DNA of 64,000 nucleotides from positions 124,001-188,000 of the forward strand of contig NZ_JADWPD010000013.1 in assembly GCF_017308975.1 (NCBI RefSeq), in the 5' to 3' direction. The stretch comes from Amycolatopsis sp. MtRt-6. Lineage in GTDB: Bacteria; Actinomycetota; Actinomycetes; Mycobacteriales; Pseudonocardiaceae. The translations under genes were made by a program, and so were the position numbers. The notes under the pieces are model-generated. The model saw only the letters and a list, made by a program, of their open reading frames with translations, did no database searches and was not told the DNA's origin. Numbering within the stretch: position 1 is the first letter of the stretch; every line of letters begins with the position of its first letter. This document shows, piece after piece, positions 50,910 through 58,467 of the stretch.

Positions 50910-51701
50910 ATGGACCGGACCGTCGTAGTCGACCTGCAGGCGCCCGTGGCGACCGTGACCGTGGACCGGCCGCGGGCGCGCAACGCGCTGTCGTCCCAGG
51001 TGCTCACCGAGCTGCTCGACGCGTGCTCGTCGCTGGGCGGGAACCCGGCGGTCGCAGGCGTCGTCCTCACCGGCGCGCCGGGGCCGGCGTTCGTCGCGGG
51101 GGCCGACATCCGCGAGATGGCGGCGCTGGATCCCGAGGAGGGAGCGCGCTTCGGGGCGCTCGGCCAGGAGGTCACCCGGGCGCTGGAACGGCTGCCGGTG
51201 CCGGTGATCGCCTGCGTGGACGGCTACGCGCTCGGCGGCGGCTGCGAACTCGCGCTGGCGTGCGACTTCGTCTACGCGACACCCAAGGCGGTGTTCGGCC
51301 AGCCGGAGGTCCTGCTCGGCCTGATCCCTGGGTTCGGGGGCTGCGTCCGGCTGCGCCGCCAGGTGGGTCCCGGCCGGGCCCGCGAGCTGATCTTCACCGG
51401 CCGGCACGTGGACGCGGCGGAGGCGCAGCGGATCGGGCTGGTGTCCGAGCTGTTCGACAGCCGCGAAGCCATGCTCGCCGGGGCCCGCGCGACGATCACG
51501 GCGGTGTCGCGGAATTCGCGCGACGCGGTGGCGCTGGCCAAGCAGGCGGTGAACGCGAGCCGCGGCCGCACCGTGGACGACGGCCTGGAGCTGGAGCTGT
51601 CGGCGTTCCGGTCGGCGTTCACGAGTCCCGACATGCGCGAAGGCACCAGCGCGTTCCTCGGCAAACGAGAACCGGTGTTCGGCAGCAGGACCGCCCGCTG
51701 A
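50910..51701 (+). CDS. Enoyl-CoA hydratase/isomerase family protein
   Basis: 263 residues. The oxyanion-hole segments FVAGADIREMA and GYALGGGCELALACD are intact, and both catalytic glutamates of true hydratases are present (GCELAL and FGQPEVLLG). It should therefore hydrate an enoyl thioester or a related substrate rather than only isomerise. C-terminal EGTSAFLGKREPVF is the usual end. Third gene of the adenylation/reductase operon, 11 nt after the reductase stop with GGGAGACAGG upstream. A CoA ligase-like use of the adenylation protein is thus possible. Confidence 0.88.
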   Translation: MDRTVVVDLQAPVATVTVDRPRARNALSSQVLTELLDACSSLGGNPAVAGVVLTGAPGPAFVAGADIREMAALDPEEGARFGALGQEVTRALERLPVPVIACVDGYALGGGCELALACDFVYATPKAVFGQPEVLLGLIPGFGGCVRLRRQVGPGRARELIFTGRHVDAAEAQRIGLVSELFDSREAMLAGARATITAVSRNSRDAVALAKQAVNASRGRTVDDGLELELSAFRSAFTSPDMREGTSAFLGKREPVFGSRTAR

Positions 51702-51715
51702 TCGGGTGGTGCGCC

Positions 51716-52225
51716 ATCAACGAGACGCACACGGCGCTGCTCCAGGCGCTGCACGACGAGCACGCACCCGCGCTGTGGCGGTACGCCCTGCGCCTGACCG
51801 GCGACGACCAGCTCGCCCAGGACGTCGTCCAGGAATCGTTGCTGCGGCTGTGGAACAGCCCGGAGATCCTGGAGCAGGGCGAGCCGGCGTCGCGCGCGTG
51901 GCTGTTCACGGTGGCGCGCAACGTGGTGATCGACGAGCGCCGGAGCGCGCGTTCGCGCCGGGAGGTGCGGTCGCCGGACCTGCCGGACGTGTCGCGTTCG
52001 GACCCGATCGATTCGGCGCTGGACGCGTGGGTGATCACGGACGTGCTGACGCAACTGACGGAAGACCACCGGACGGTGATCGTCCGCGCGTACTACATGG
52101 GCCAGTCGGTGGCGGAGCTGGCGGTGGAGCTGGAGGTGCCGGAGGGAACGGTGCGCTCCCGGTTGTTCTACGGCCTGCGGGCGTTGCGGCTGGCGTTGCA
52201 GGAGAGGGGGTTGACGAGGCGTTGA
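51716..52225 (+). CDS. ECF RNA polymerase sigma factor with non-canonical start
   Basis: 169 residues. Region 2 (HDEHAPALWRYALRLTGDDQLAQDVVQESLLRLW) and region 4 (LTQLTEDHRTVIVRAYYMGQSVAELAVELEVPEGTVRSRLFYGL) are complete. No ATG, GTG or TTG exists in frame between the preceding gene and region 2. Homology would start at INETHTALLQALHDEH, whose first codon is ATC at 51716, with GGGTGG 6-9 nt upstream. CTG at 51698 is the alternative. AUC is a rare but known initiation codon; a sequencing error is also possible. The anti-sigma gene overlaps the stop by 4 nt. Confidence 0.8.
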   Translation: MNETHTALLQALHDEHAPALWRYALRLTGDDQLAQDVVQESLLRLWNSPEILEQGEPASRAWLFTVARNVVIDERRSARSRREVRSPDLPDVSRSDPIDSALDAWVITDVLTQLTEDHRTVIVRAYYMGQSVAELAVELEVPEGTVRSRLFYGLRALRLALQERGLTRR

Positions 52226-52659
52226 GGGATCCGTACGGCGAGTGGGACGCGGCGTACGTGCTCGGTGCGTTGTCGCCCGGGGAGCGCCGGGAGTACGAGC
52301 AGCACCTGGTGTGCTGCGGGACGTGCGCGGCGGCGGTGGCGTCGTTCGCGGGGATGCCGGGGATCCTTTCGGTGGTGCCGCGCGAGACGACGGTGGAGCT
52401 GCTGGGACCGGTCGTGCCGCGGGGTTCGCTGCTGCCAGGGCTGGTCCGGGCGGTGCGGGCGTCACGACGGCGCGGAAGGGCGCGAGTGGCGGCGGCCCTG
52501 GCGGGGGCGGCGCTGGCCGGGGCGGTGGCGGGGTCGCGGTTGTTCGCGCCGGGGTGTTCGTCGGATCCCCGGATCGACCGGACCACGCTCGCCCCGGCGT
52601 CGACGCCGAGCACCGACCTCGCCCCGGTGGCCGCTCCGTCCGGCCGCGAGAGGCCATGA
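52222..52659 (+). CDS. Zinc-binding anti-sigma factor
   Basis: 145 residues beginning with TTG in a TTGA overlap with the sigma gene. N-terminal anti-sigma domain RDPYGEWDAAYVLGALSPGERREYEQHL with the zinc motif His28-x3-Cys32-x2-Cys35 (EQHLVCCGTC), one membrane helix at about 98-115 (ARVAAALAGAALAGAVAGSR) and a short extracellular Thr/Ser/Pro tail. The typical cysteine/membrane layout implies control of the ECF factor by an envelope or redox signal. It is followed at once by a short copy of the 30-bp hairpin repeat. Confidence 0.85.
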   Translation: MRDPYGEWDAAYVLGALSPGERREYEQHLVCCGTCAAAVASFAGMPGILSVVPRETTVELLGPVVPRGSLLPGLVRAVRASRRRGRARVAAALAGAALAGAVAGSRLFAPGCSSDPRIDRTTLAPASTPSTDLAPVAAPSGRERP

Positions 52660-52746
52660 ATGCACCCAAGGTGGCCTTCGGTGCGTCCAACGCACCCAAG
52701 GTGGCCTTCGGTGCGTTGAACGCAACCAAGGCCACATTGGGGCGCT
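52660..52746. repeat. Short 30-bp hairpin repeat array
   Basis: Two to three units of the same 30-bp element as at 39001: GGTGCGTCCAACGCACC, then GGTGCGTTGAACGCAACC with a changed stem, closed by AAGGCCACATTGGGGCGCTTGGG. It lies between the convergent stops of the anti-sigma gene and the YcaQ-like gene. Confidence 0.8.
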
Positions 52747-52766
52747 TGGGACCGGACCCTCGGATG

Positions 52767-53981
52767 TCAGCGAACCAGCTTGGCCAGCGGTGCCGCCAGG
52801 TCGCCACGGGAACCCACCGCCACGCCCGGCAGCCCCAGCCACTCGGCCATGTGCCGCAGCTCCGCCGCCAGCTCCGGTAGCACCCGGGCCACGTCCGCCC
52901 CCTCCTCCGCGAACGCGCCCTGCACCCGCAACACCCCCGCCGCGCGGTCGGACTTCAGGTCCACCCGCGCCACCAGCGACCCGTCCAGCAGGAACGGGAA
53001 CACGTAATAGCCGTACACCCGCTTCGGCTCCGGGACGTAGATCTCGATCCGGTAGTGGAACCCGAACAACCGCTCCGTCCGGGCCCGCTCCCAGATCAAC
53101 GGGTCGAACGGGCACAGCAGCGCCCGGCCCGGCACCGACCGCGGCGTCCGGGCCGCCCTGTGCCGATAAGCCACCTGCTTCCACCCTTGGACCGCGACCG
53201 GCTCCAGCTCGCCCGACTCCACCAGCTCCGCCACCGCCTGGCGGGCCGGCGCCGGGCCGAGGCGGTAGTAGTCGCGCAGGTCCGTCTCCGTCGCCACCCC
53301 CAGTGCCCGGGCCGAGCGCGAGATCAAGCCTCGCGCGCCCTCCTCCGCCGACACCGACGTGGCCAGGATCTCCGCGGGGACCACCCGCTCGGTGAGGTCG
53401 TAGAGCCGCTCGAAGGAGCGCCGCGTGCCCGTGGTCAGCTGGCCGGCGCCGAACAGGTACTCGCAGACGCGCTTGACCTCCGACCGCTCCCACCACGAGC
53501 CCGGCCCGCGGCGCTGGGCGTCCGCCGCCACGGCCCGCTCGATGCCGCCCGCGCCGATCGGGCCCAGCTCCTTCACCACCGACAGGATCTCGTCGACCAG
53601 GCCCGGGGACTTCTCGACCAACGCCCCGTAGTGCCGCCACCAGCCGTCGCGCTTGGCCCCCGACCGGATCAAGGGCCAGTCTTCGATCGGGAGCAGGCTC
53701 GCCTCGTGGGCCCACGTCTCCACCAGGAGGCGCGGCCGGCGCGCGGAGTGCGCCCACGCCGCTTCGTCGAGCAACGCCGGGTCGTACGCGCCCAGCCGGG
53801 AGAACACCGGCATGTAGTGCGCGCGGACCGCGACGTTCACCGAGTCGAGCTGCAGCAGCTGGACCCGGGACAGTACCCGTTTCAGGTGCTGCCGCGAAGG
53901 CACGCCGGACGGACGCTGGTCGGTGAAGCCCTGTGCGGCCAGGAACGTCTTCCGGGCCGTCGAGACGCTGATCGTTTGCAT
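52767..53981 (-). CDS. Winged-helix DNA glycosylase, YcaQ/AZL family (HTH_42)
   Basis: 404 residues from the ATG at 53981. Three tandem winged-helix domains followed by a beta-barrel are the family architecture. The catalytic loop near the N-terminus reads RVQLLQLDSVNV, with Gln-Leu-Asp (QxD as in YcaQ rather than QxQ as in AlkZ). Also seen: HYMPVFSRLGAYD, ETWAHEASLLPIEDWPL, and the C-terminal FGFHYRIEIYVPEPKRVYGYYVFPFL. Members unhook interstrand cross-links or excise alkylated bases; in antibiotic producers AlkZ confers self-resistance. Divergent from a GNAT gene. Confidence 0.85.
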   Translation of the reverse strand: MQTISVSTARKTFLAAQGFTDQRPSGVPSRQHLKRVLSRVQLLQLDSVNVAVRAHYMPVFSRLGAYDPALLDEAAWAHSARRPRLLVETWAHEASLLPIEDWPLIRSGAKRDGWWRHYGALVEKSPGLVDEILSVVKELGPIGAGGIERAVAADAQRRGPGSWWERSEVKRVCEYLFGAGQLTTGTRRSFERLYDLTERVVPAEILATSVSAEEGARGLISRSARALGVATETDLRDYYRLGPAPARQAVAELVESGELEPVAVQGWKQVAYRHRAARTPRSVPGRALLCPFDPLIWERARTERLFGFHYRIEIYVPEPKRVYGYYVFPFLLDGSLVARVDLKSDRAAGVLRVQGAFAEEGADVARVLPELAAELRHMAEWLGLPGVAVGSRGDLAAPLAKLVR

Positions 53982-54042
53982 GGTGAGCTCATGGTGCCAC
54001 CCACCACCGACAAAAACCGGGCCCCCGATATCTTCACCAGTT

Positions 54043-54600
54043 ATGAGCGACGCCGCCGTCCGTCCCGCCGATCTGTCCGACGCCGCGGAGATCGCCCGCA
54101 TCCAGCGCGAAACCTGGCACGCCGCCTACGAAGACCTGCTCGGCAAGCAGGCCCTCGCGCAGCTGGACGCCACCGACCTCGCCGGCACCTGGACCGAGAC
54201 CATCGACTACCCCGGCAGCCTCGTCTACGTCGCCACCGAGGGCGAGTTCACCGTCGGCTTCTGCGTGGCCGGCCGCGCGCCCGGAGACGAGGTCGCCCAG
54301 GCTGACGGGAGCCTGCCCGAGGACGCCGAGACGACCGGGCTGATCGCCACCCTGCTCGTCGAGCCGCGCTGGGGCCGCCGGGGCCACGCCGGACGGCTAC
54401 TCGCGACGGCCGCCGCGGGCCTGCGGGCCGACGGGGCGTCCCGCGGCATCGCCTGGGTCGCCCAGGGCGACCACGCCACCCTCGGCTTCTACCGCCGGGC
54501 CGGCTGGAACCCCGACGGCACCGTCCGCACCCTCGACACCGGCGAGCGCACCCTCCGCGAGGTCCGGCTCACCGGCACGCTCGACCTCACCCTGACCTGA
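54043..54600 (+). CDS. GNAT family N-acetyltransferase
   Basis: 185 residues. VRPADLSDAAEIARIQRETWHAAY begins the domain. The acetyl-CoA site is in TLLVEPRWGRRGHAGRLLATAAAGL (RRGHAG loop) and the final strand/helix in DHATLGFYRRAGWNPDGT. Substrate unknown. Its last 204 bp are antisense to the 3' end of the convergent GtrA gene. No strong Shine-Dalgarno is seen before the ATG (CACCAGTT). Confidence 0.82.
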   Translation: MSDAAVRPADLSDAAEIARIQRETWHAAYEDLLGKQALAQLDATDLAGTWTETIDYPGSLVYVATEGEFTVGFCVAGRAPGDEVAQADGSLPEDAETTGLIATLLVEPRWGRRGHAGRLLATAAAGLRADGASRGIAWVAQGDHATLGFYRRAGWNPDGTVRTLDTGERTLREVRLTGTLDLTLT

Positions 54601-55062
54601 GTCCCGGAAGATCACCCACCGCATCACGGCGTACATGAACACGCCTTCGCACGCGCCCGCGAGCAGCCGTGCGACGTGGTATTCGACGCCCAGCGCCGTC
54701 AGCCCCGCGCCCACACCCAGCAGAAACGCCGCGTAATTGACGGCAATCGCAACTATGTAAAGCGCCAGTTGGATTCCGACGGCCGCGTGGGAATGGAAGT
54801 TGAACGTCCGGTTCAGCGCGAAGCTCAGCCCGAACGCGCAGCCGTACGCCAGCGTGATCGCCAGCCACACCGGCCAGCCGAGCAGCCCGTGGAAGGCGGT
54901 CAGCAGCGCGAGATCGACACCGAACGTGAACCCGTTGATGAGGCAGAACCCGAGGAACGTCGGCGCCACGATCCGCGACAGCCCCAGTGGCAGCACGCGC
55001 ACGACGGCCTGGCACAGGGCACCGAATCGGTCAACGGGCGTACGGGGTTGCTCGGCGGCCAC
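54397..55062 (-). CDS. GtrA family membrane protein with antisense-encoded tail
   Basis: 221 residues. Four membrane helices at about 28-155 with family segments FLGFCLINGFTFGVDLALLTAF, LAYGCAFGLSFALNRTFNFHS (the conserved NRxFxF) and LLAGACEGVFMYAVMRWVIFRD. GtrA proteins help flip undecaprenyl-phosphate-linked sugars for polysaccharide decoration. After IFRD there is no stop for 68 codons, so an acidic Gly/Ala-rich tail is read from the antisense of the GNAT gene. GTG at 55062 is the most upstream plausible start with only a weak ribosome site; 55128 is an alternative. Confidence 0.75.
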   Translation of the reverse strand: MAAEQPRTPVDRFGALCQAVVRVLPLGLSRIVAPTFLGFCLINGFTFGVDLALLTAFHGLLGWPVWLAITLAYGCAFGLSFALNRTFNFHSHAAVGIQLALYIVAIAVNYAAFLLGVGAGLTALGVEYHVARLLAGACEGVFMYAVMRWVIFRDSGQGEVERAGEPDLAEGALAGVEGADGAVGVPAGPAVEAEGGVVALGDPGDAAGRPVGPQARGGRRE

Positions 55063-55220
55063 TCCGCCAGTGTCCCGGCGGCGGGTGACGGGAAGCCGTC
55101 GAGCAGGTGATCTTCTGGTGCGGACCACCCGCCGAAAAGGGGGGTTAACCCCAGTGCGCGCAGATTTCCAGCTGATAACTTGGAAGAACGCGAGCGATTT
55201 TCGGGCGAGGGGGTGACACG

Positions 55221-55739
55221 ATGAGCTGGATCCTGCTGACGCTGGGCGTCGCGTTCGGTTCGGCCATCGTGCCGCTGGTCAGCGCCGAAGTGTTCTTGAT
55301 CGGGTTGTGCGCCAGCCAGCCGGGACTGCACTGGCTGTGGCTCGGGGCGGCGGTGGCCGTCGGGCAGGTCGCCGGGAAGTCGCTGTATTACCTGGCGGCT
55401 CGCGGCACGATCAAGCTGCCGAAGCCGCTGCACGACCGGCTGCACCGCGAGCGCCCGATGACGCCCCGGCGGGCGCGCTGGCAGCTGCGGACGAAGCGGC
55501 TGCGCGGGTGGCTCGACCGGCTGCGCGAGCGGTGCCACCGGCACCCGCACTGGATGGCCGGCACGTACGGGGTGAGCTCCCTGGTCGGCCTGCCCCCGTT
55601 CATGGCGACGAGCGTGCTGGCCGGCGTGGTGCGGATGCGGCCGGTGATGTTCGTGACGACCGGGCTCGCCGGCAGGTGGATCCGCTTCAGCTTGATCGCG
55701 GCGTCACCCGCGGTGTTTGCGGGCTGGCTGCACCACTGA
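55221..55739 (+). CDS. Small DedA/SNARE-associated-like membrane protein
   Basis: 172 residues with four or five hydrophobic segments (about 3-22, 35-60, 113-133, 150-168) and a very basic cytoplasmic loop (PRRARWQLRTKRLRGWLDRL). The segments AFGSAIVPLVSAEVFLIGLC, VGQVAGKSLYYLAARG and VSSLVGLPPFMATSVLAGVV with FVTTGLAGRWIRF resemble VTT/DedA-domain proteins (phospholipid scrambling or flipping), but the protein is shorter than usual. GAGGGGG before the ATG. Divergent from gtrA. Confidence 0.65.
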   Translation: MSWILLTLGVAFGSAIVPLVSAEVFLIGLCASQPGLHWLWLGAAVAVGQVAGKSLYYLAARGTIKLPKPLHDRLHRERPMTPRRARWQLRTKRLRGWLDRLRERCHRHPHWMAGTYGVSSLVGLPPFMATSVLAGVVRMRPVMFVTTGLAGRWIRFSLIAASPAVFAGWLHH

Positions 55740-55800
55740 GCAGTTGCCACCCCACGGTCCCGACGGCCTGCTCTCCGCTCCACCTCGCCGCCCCCAAACC

Positions 55801-55827
55801 ACCCCAATGTGGCGTTGGGTGCGTTAG
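55801..55827. repeat. Remnant of the 30-bp hairpin repeat
   Basis: CCCCAATGTGGCGTTGGGTGCGTTA is a single diverged copy of the 30-bp element in the 100-bp gap between the convergent DedA-like and TPR genes. Confidence 0.5.
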
Positions 55828-55842
55828 TGCCGCGGTCAGCGG

Positions 55843-56289
55843 TCAGCGGTCGGCGGCTTCCAGCTCCACGGCTTTCTTCATCGTCTCGCGCGCCCGGCGG
55901 CGGTCGCCCGCGATGTCGTAGGCGTACGCGAGCCGGTACCAGACCCGCCAGTTGTCCTGGTCGGCCTCGACCTCCGCGCGGCGCTCCTCGAACCACGCGT
56001 CGGCCGCCTCGCGGTCCACCCGGCCCGAGGGGCGGCGCGGGAGGTCCGAGACGTCCGGGAGCGCGCCCTCGGCGTCCAGCCGGCGGGACAGGCGCTGGAT
56101 CTGCAGGCCGTTGCGCCAGGTCACGACGACCACCCAGACACCCAGGACCGGCAGCAGGAGCACGCCCGCGCCGAGCGCGATGCCCACGCCCGTCCCCGTC
56201 CTGAACAGGGCGAACGCCCGGTCCGCCAGCAGGAACAGGTAGACGACCAGCGCCGCCGTCAGCAGCAGCGCCACATTGCGCGCCTTCAC
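55843..56289 (-). CDS. Membrane protein with tetratricopeptide-like C-terminus
   Basis: 148 residues. Two membrane helices at about 6-22 and 34-57, then a soluble part. The final segment ADQDNWRVWYRLAYAYDIAGDRRRARETMKKAVEL is a single TPR-like helical hairpin (WYRLAYAYDIAGD, ARETMKKAVEL). Adaptor role only inferred. The GTG start overlaps the dapB stop as GTGA, so it is the last gene of the pepR-dapB transcript. Confidence 0.7.
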   Translation of the reverse strand: MKARNVALLLTAALVVYLFLLADRAFALFRTGTGVGIALGAGVLLLPVLGVWVVVVTWRNGLQIQRLSRRLDAEGALPDVSDLPRRPSGRVDREAADAWFEERRAEVEADQDNWRVWYRLAYAYDIAGDRRRARETMKKAVELEAADR

Positions 56290-57026
56290 AGGTCGAGGAC
56301 GTTTTCCAGGCCGACCGTCAGGCCGGGGCGCTTCAGCACCTCACGCACGCCGAGCAGCACGCCCGGCATGAACGACGTCCGGTCGAGGGAGTCGTGGCGG
56401 ATGGTCAGGGTCTCCCCCTCGCCGCCGAACAGGATCTCCTCGTGCGCGACCAGGCCCGGCAGCCGGACCGAGTGCACGCGGACTTCCTCGACCAACGCGC
56501 CGCGGGCGCCGTCCAGCTCGGCCGTCGTCGCGTCCGGGCCCGGGGTCACGCCCGCTTCGGCGCGCGCGGAAGCGATCATCCGCGCGGTGTGCGCGGCGGT
56601 GCCCGAAGGCGCGTCGGCCTTGCGGTTGTGGTGCAGCTCGATGATCTCGGCCGACGCGTAGAACTTCGCCGCCTGGGCCGCGAACCGCATCGCGAGAACC
56701 GCGCCGAGCGCGAAGTTCGGCGCGATCAGCACGCCCAGCGACGGCTTCGGCGCCAGCAGCGCGCGCAACGACGCCAGGCGCGAATCGCTGAAGCCCGTGG
56801 TGCCGACGACCGCGTGGATGTCGTGCGCGACCAGGTACTCCAGGTTGCCCATGACGGCGTCGGGGTGGGTGAAGTCGACGACCACCTGGGCGTCGGCCAG
56901 CGCCGCGAAGTCGTCGCCCGCGTCCAGCGCCGCGACGAGCTTCATGTCCGAAGCGCCTTCGACGGCGTTCACCACCGTCGCACCCATGCGGCCGCGCGCG
57001 CCGAGCACACCGACGTTGATGGTCAT
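56286..57026 (-). CDS. dapB: 4-hydroxy-tetrahydrodipicolinate reductase
   Basis: Second step after DapA in diaminopimelate/lysine synthesis, using NAD(P)H. 246 residues. Nucleotide-binding loop INVGVLGARGRMG at the N-terminus, then VVDFTHPDAVMGNL and VVGTTGFSD. The substrate-binding signature ELHHNRKADAPSGTAAHTA supplies the catalytic His and Lys. ATG overlaps the peptidase stop (ATGA). Order pepR-dapB is as in mycobacteria. Confidence 0.95.
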   Translation of the reverse strand: MTINVGVLGARGRMGATVVNAVEGASDMKLVAALDAGDDFAALADAQVVVDFTHPDAVMGNLEYLVAHDIHAVVGTTGFSDSRLASLRALLAPKPSLGVLIAPNFALGAVLAMRFAAQAAKFYASAEIIELHHNRKADAPSGTAAHTARMIASARAEAGVTPGPDATTAELDGARGALVEEVRVHSVRLPGLVAHEEILFGGEGETLTIRHDSLDRTSFMPGVLLGVREVLKRPGLTVGLENVLDL

Positions 57027-58387
57027 GAAGCGATCACCTCGTGCAGGTCGTCAGGAAGGTCGTCGGCGTGAGCGTACGGCCCGACGACCGCCGCCGCCGA
57101 GACGCCACCGGGCCGCGCGAACAAAGTGCGAGCGAGCGCACACACGTCCTCGGTGGTCACCGCGTCGATGCGCGCGATCGTGTCGTCGACGCCCAGGTAG
57201 CGCCCGTAGTTGAGCTCGTTCTTGCCGATCCGCGACATCCGCGACGACGTGTCCTCCAGGCCCAGCACGAGCCCGCCGCGCAGCTGGCCCTTGGCGCGGG
57301 CCACCTCGGCTTCGGTCAGGCCGTCGACGCCGACCTTGTCGAGCACCTCGCGGATGACGCCGGCGACGTCGCCGAGCTTCTCCGGCTGGCAGCCCGCGTA
57401 CACGGCCAGGTGCCCGGTGTCGGCGTAGCTCGCCACCGACGAGTACACCTGGTAGGCCAGCCCGCGCTGCTCGCGGATCTCCTGGAACAGCCGCGACGAC
57501 ATGCCGCCGCCGAGCGCCGCGTTGAGCACCGACAGCGCGAAGCGCCGGTCGTCGTGGCGCGACAGCGAACGCAGGCCGAGCATGACGTGCGCCTGCTCGG
57601 TGTCGTCGGTGTGCAGGGCCAGCTTCGGCAGGGTCCTGATCCGGGCGCGGCCTTCGCGCGGCGCGATCGGCGTCGCGGTGCCGGTCAGCCGCTCGCCGAG
57701 CGCCTTGCGGACCAGCCGCAGCACCTGGTTGTGGTCGATGTTCCCGGCCACCGAGAGGACCATCCGCGGCAGCGTGTACCGGCGCTTGTAGAAGTTCCGC
57801 AGGGCGGCCGGTGACATCTCCACGATCGACTTCTCGGTGCCGAGCACCGGGCGGCCGAGCGGGTGGTCGCCGAGGATGGCCGTCACGAACGTCTCGTGCA
57901 GCAGGTCCTCGGGGTCGTCGTCGCGCATCGAAATCTCTTCGAGGACGACGCTGCGCTCCATGTCCATGTCGCGGTCGGTGCACAGGGCGTCGAACACGAC
58001 GTCGGTGACCAGGTCCATCGCGAGCGGGAGGTCGGCGTCGAGGACCTGCGCGTAGTAGCAGGTGTGTTCCTTCGCCGTGAAGGCGTTGAACTCGCCGCCG
58101 ACGGCGTCGATCTCTTCGGCGATCTGCGTGGCGTCGCGGTGCTTCGTGCCCTTGAACAGCAGGTGTTCGAGGTAGTGCGCGGCGCCGGCGACGGCGGCCG
58201 GCTCGTCGCGGGAGCCGATCCCGACCCACAGCCCGACCGTGGCCGAGCGCGACGCGGGGACGTGCTCGGTGATCACGCGCAGGCCGCCGGGCAGAACACT
58301 GCGCTTGACGACCGCACCGTCCGGAGTGGACTCGAGCGTGCGGGTGGTGCCGACGGGCTGCTCGTGCCCGGAAACCTGCCGTGCCAT
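57023..58387 (-). CDS. M16 family zinc peptidase (PepR-like)
   Basis: 454 residues. The inverted zinc motif is HYLEH (H-x2-E-H) at about 70-74 in GAAHYLEHLLFKGT, with the downstream ligand Glu in a conserved MERSVVLEEI segment at about 145. The second M16 domain contains LNAALGGGMSSRLFQEIREQRGLAYQVYS. It is the pitrilysin-type protease encoded next to pnp in Actinobacteria (pepR in mycobacteria); its substrates are unknown. ATG at 58387 is chosen over the GTG at 58402. A terminator hairpin separates it from pnp. Confidence 0.92.
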   Translation of the reverse strand: MARQVSGHEQPVGTTRTLESTPDGAVVKRSVLPGGLRVITEHVPASRSATVGLWVGIGSRDEPAAVAGAAHYLEHLLFKGTKHRDATQIAEEIDAVGGEFNAFTAKEHTCYYAQVLDADLPLAMDLVTDVVFDALCTDRDMDMERSVVLEEISMRDDDPEDLLHETFVTAILGDHPLGRPVLGTEKSIVEMSPAALRNFYKRRYTLPRMVLSVAGNIDHNQVLRLVRKALGERLTGTATPIAPREGRARIRTLPKLALHTDDTEQAHVMLGLRSLSRHDDRRFALSVLNAALGGGMSSRLFQEIREQRGLAYQVYSSVASYADTGHLAVYAGCQPEKLGDVAGVIREVLDKVGVDGLTEAEVARAKGQLRGGLVLGLEDTSSRMSRIGKNELNYGRYLGVDDTIARIDAVTTEDVCALARTLFARPGGVSAAAVVGPYAHADDLPDDLHEVIAS

Positions 58388-58407
58388 GGGTTCCTTACTC
58401 ACCTTGC

Positions 58408-58448
58408 CGTGAAGGCCACCTCGGGACATCCCCGAGGTGGCCTTCACG
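58408..58448 (-). terminator. pnp terminator, 18-bp perfect stem
   Basis: CGTGAAGGCCACCTCGGG (58408-58425) pairs without mismatch with CCCGAGGTGGCCTTCACG (58431-58448) over a 5-nt loop, 20 bp after the pnp stop on the minus strand. Confidence 0.8.
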
Positions 58449-58467
58449 AACCAGAAACGAGCTGTGC

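Noticed and set aside
48119..51701. Complete non-ribosomal peptide gene cluster
   Set aside because: Only a lone adenylation domain is present, with no carrier, condensation or release domain within the window.
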